From positions 1-7,351 of the forward strand of contig CAIXCO010000094.1 of NCBI GenBank assembly GCA_903917955.1: 7,351 nt of DNA, read 5' to 3'. Numbering within the stretch: the stretch's first letter is position 1; the number at the start of each line of letters is the position of its first letter. The notes below the pieces were generated by a model. The model did not search any database and was not told where the DNA came from. It worked only from the letters and a program-made list of their open reading frames with translations. The stretch is from an uncultured Chlorobiaceae bacterium (lineage in GTDB: Bacteria > Bacteroidota > Chlorobiia > Chlorobiales > Chlorobiaceae). Shown in pieces: positions 6,394 through 7,351 of this stretch. A program made the translations under genes and the position numbers.

Positions 6394-7351
6394 CTATCGT
6401 GGTACCGTGAATCGTCCTTCCACTCCGTGGCGTGAATATAAAAGTTGCCAGAGCTGAACATGTCGCGCCCGAAAAGAGCCTGCAGCACTCAGCAGATAGT
6501 AGCGCCACATCCTGAAAAACCTTTCATTATAGGCTGATGCAAGCGCGACCCGGTTGTTTTCAATATTGTTGTTCCAGGCTTTCAGCGTGTGATAATAGTC
6601 GTGCCCGAAAGAGTGCCAGTCTTCAAGAATAAGCTTCCCTTCAACTGTTGCTGTTATCTGGTTTGCCGATGGCAGCATGGAGTTTGGAAAAATATATTTG
6701 CTGGTCCACAAGTCGGTATTGCTTCCCGAACGGTTACTTCCAATGGTGTGCAGGAGAAATAGTCCGTCCGCCACAAGGTGCTTCTGCACAATCTGAAAGT
6801 AGTTCTGGTAATTTTTATGTCCGACATGTTCAAACATACCGATGGAGTAGATGCGATCGTACGTTCCTTTGGTATTGCGGTAATCTGTCAGTTTGATTTC
6901 AACCGGTAATCCGGCGCAGTGTTTTCGTGCAAGTGTGGCCTGCTCGCTGGAAATGGTCAATCCGGTAACGGTTACGCCATAGTGTTCGGCAGCAAACCGG
7001 GCAGCTCCACCCCATCCGCAGCCGATATCGAGCACACTCATTCCCGGTTCTAATAGCAGTTTGTCGAAGACGAGGCGCAGTTTCTGCTCCTGAGCCTCAT
7101 CAAGAGTCGATACATTGTTCCAGTAGGCGCAACTGTACATCATGCGATGGTCGAGCATGGCTGTATAGAGATCGTTGCCGATATTGTAATGACTCTCCCC
7201 GACAATGTAGGCTCTTGCAGGGTTTTGAAGGTTGAGGATATGGCCAAGTACTCCATTGATGAAACGCAGCAGGCCCGAAACCTTTTTATCGACTCCAGCC
7301 CTCAGTATGCGGTAAAAAAATTCATCAAGCTGAGGGCAGTCCCACCATCCA
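6394..7351 (-). CDS. cfa: Cyclopropane-fatty-acyl-phospholipid synthase, upstream tandem copy (5' end outside window)
   Basis: The minus-strand frame is open from the right edge to TAG at 6394-6396, giving 318 visible residues; the ATG at 7156-7158 is internal. The visible part aligns without any gap to residues 55-372 of the neighbouring copy, so about 54 N-terminal residues are missing off the edge. By hand count about 65% of the last 254 residues are identical. The SAM loop VLDIGCGWGG, DYRN and MFEHVGHKNY are conserved, and the bicarbonate-ligand Cys (MMYSC), Glu (MFEH), His and Ile (LLHTIG) and Tyr (HDYYHT) are all present, so it should be catalytically competent. At several positions (GWW near the left end, LRAG, SCAYW) it is closer to the recalled E. 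coli sequence than its neighbour is. It lies upstream in the likely cfa-cfa operon, so the promoter of the pair is probably beyond the window. Confidence 0.94.
   Translation of the reverse strand, partial: GWWDCPQLDEFFYRILRAGVDKKVSGLLRFINGVLGHILNLQNPARAYIVGESHYNIGNDLYTAMLDHRMMYSCAYWNNVSTLDEAQEQKLRLVFDKLLLEPGMSVLDIGCGWGGAARFAAEHYGVTVTGLTISSEQATLARKHCAGLPVEIKLTDYRNTKGTYDRIYSIGMFEHVGHKNYQNYFQIVQKHLVADGLFLLHTIGSNRSGSNTDLWTSKYIFPNSMLPSANQITATVEGKLILEDWHSFGHDYYHTLKAWNNNIENNRVALASAYNERFFRMWRYYLLSAAGSFRARHVQLWQLLYSRHGVEGRFTVPR

Larger units (their letters stand above)
5245..7351 (-). repeat. Tandem gene duplication with 1149-bp period
   Basis: The two cfa genes are direct repeats offset by exactly 1149 bp: their stops lie at 5245 and 6394, and the gap-free protein alignment keeps this offset throughout. 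Nucleotide identity is locally high. One 20-base block is identical at 5660-5679 and 6809-6828, and the segments coding the SAM loop (about 5850-5885 and 6999-7034) differ at few positions. Overall divergence at about 65% protein identity indicates an old duplication, or an old event with local conversion or strong selection. Confidence 0.85.

Overview
This window reads as ordinary chromosomal DNA from a Gram-negative bacterium. Protein style suggests the Chlorobi/Bacteroidetes side of the tree, most likely a green sulfur bacterium (Chlorobium/Pelodictyon type). The taxonomic call is an inference: it rests on the recalled character of the proteins, on the ricT-metG pairing, and on two intergenic promoters laid out like the Bacteroidetes TTTG / TAnnTTTG type. 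No search was run. I see no CRISPR array, insertion sequence, phage or defence gene.

Layout, left to right. (1) 1-324, +: C-terminal end of a PlsC-like acyltransferase whose start lies outside the window. (2) 325-660: a 336-bp gap holding a G-free, C/T-rich stretch (possible Rho-loading site), a good promoter candidate and a possible 13-codon leader ORF that overlaps the next start. (3) 661-1650 and 1662-3770, +: ricT (PSP1/YaaT family, cysteine-rich) and metG (methionyl-tRNA synthetase), 11 bp apart. (4) 3817-3892, +: initiator tRNA-fMet with encoded CCA, 46 bp after metG and closed by a strong intrinsic terminator. (5) 3965-5236, +: a secreted DUF1343/NamZ-type enzyme, probably an exo-N-acetylmuramidase. 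(6) 5245-6363 and 6394-7351, -: two tandem cyclopropane-fatty-acid synthase genes in convergent orientation to namZ; the upstream copy runs off the right edge.

How the genes fit together. ricT, metG and the initiator tRNA form a block devoted to RNA and translation: metG charges the tRNA encoded just behind it, and both could share one transcript ending at the hairpin at 3895-3925, although the tRNA also has its own candidate promoter. The cfa pair modifies unsaturated acyl chains of membrane phospholipids in place; C17 cyclopropane fatty acid is a known lipid of green sulfur bacteria. The acyltransferase fragment is also a lipid enzyme but is separated from the cfa genes by 5 kb. namZ belongs to peptidoglycan turnover.

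I did not find a convincing undescribed system. The points most worth a second look are the G-free leader region, the unusual start context of ricT, the C1:C72 initiator tRNA next to its synthetase, the namZ terminator lying inside the end of the opposing cfa gene, and the gap-free cfa tandem pair.
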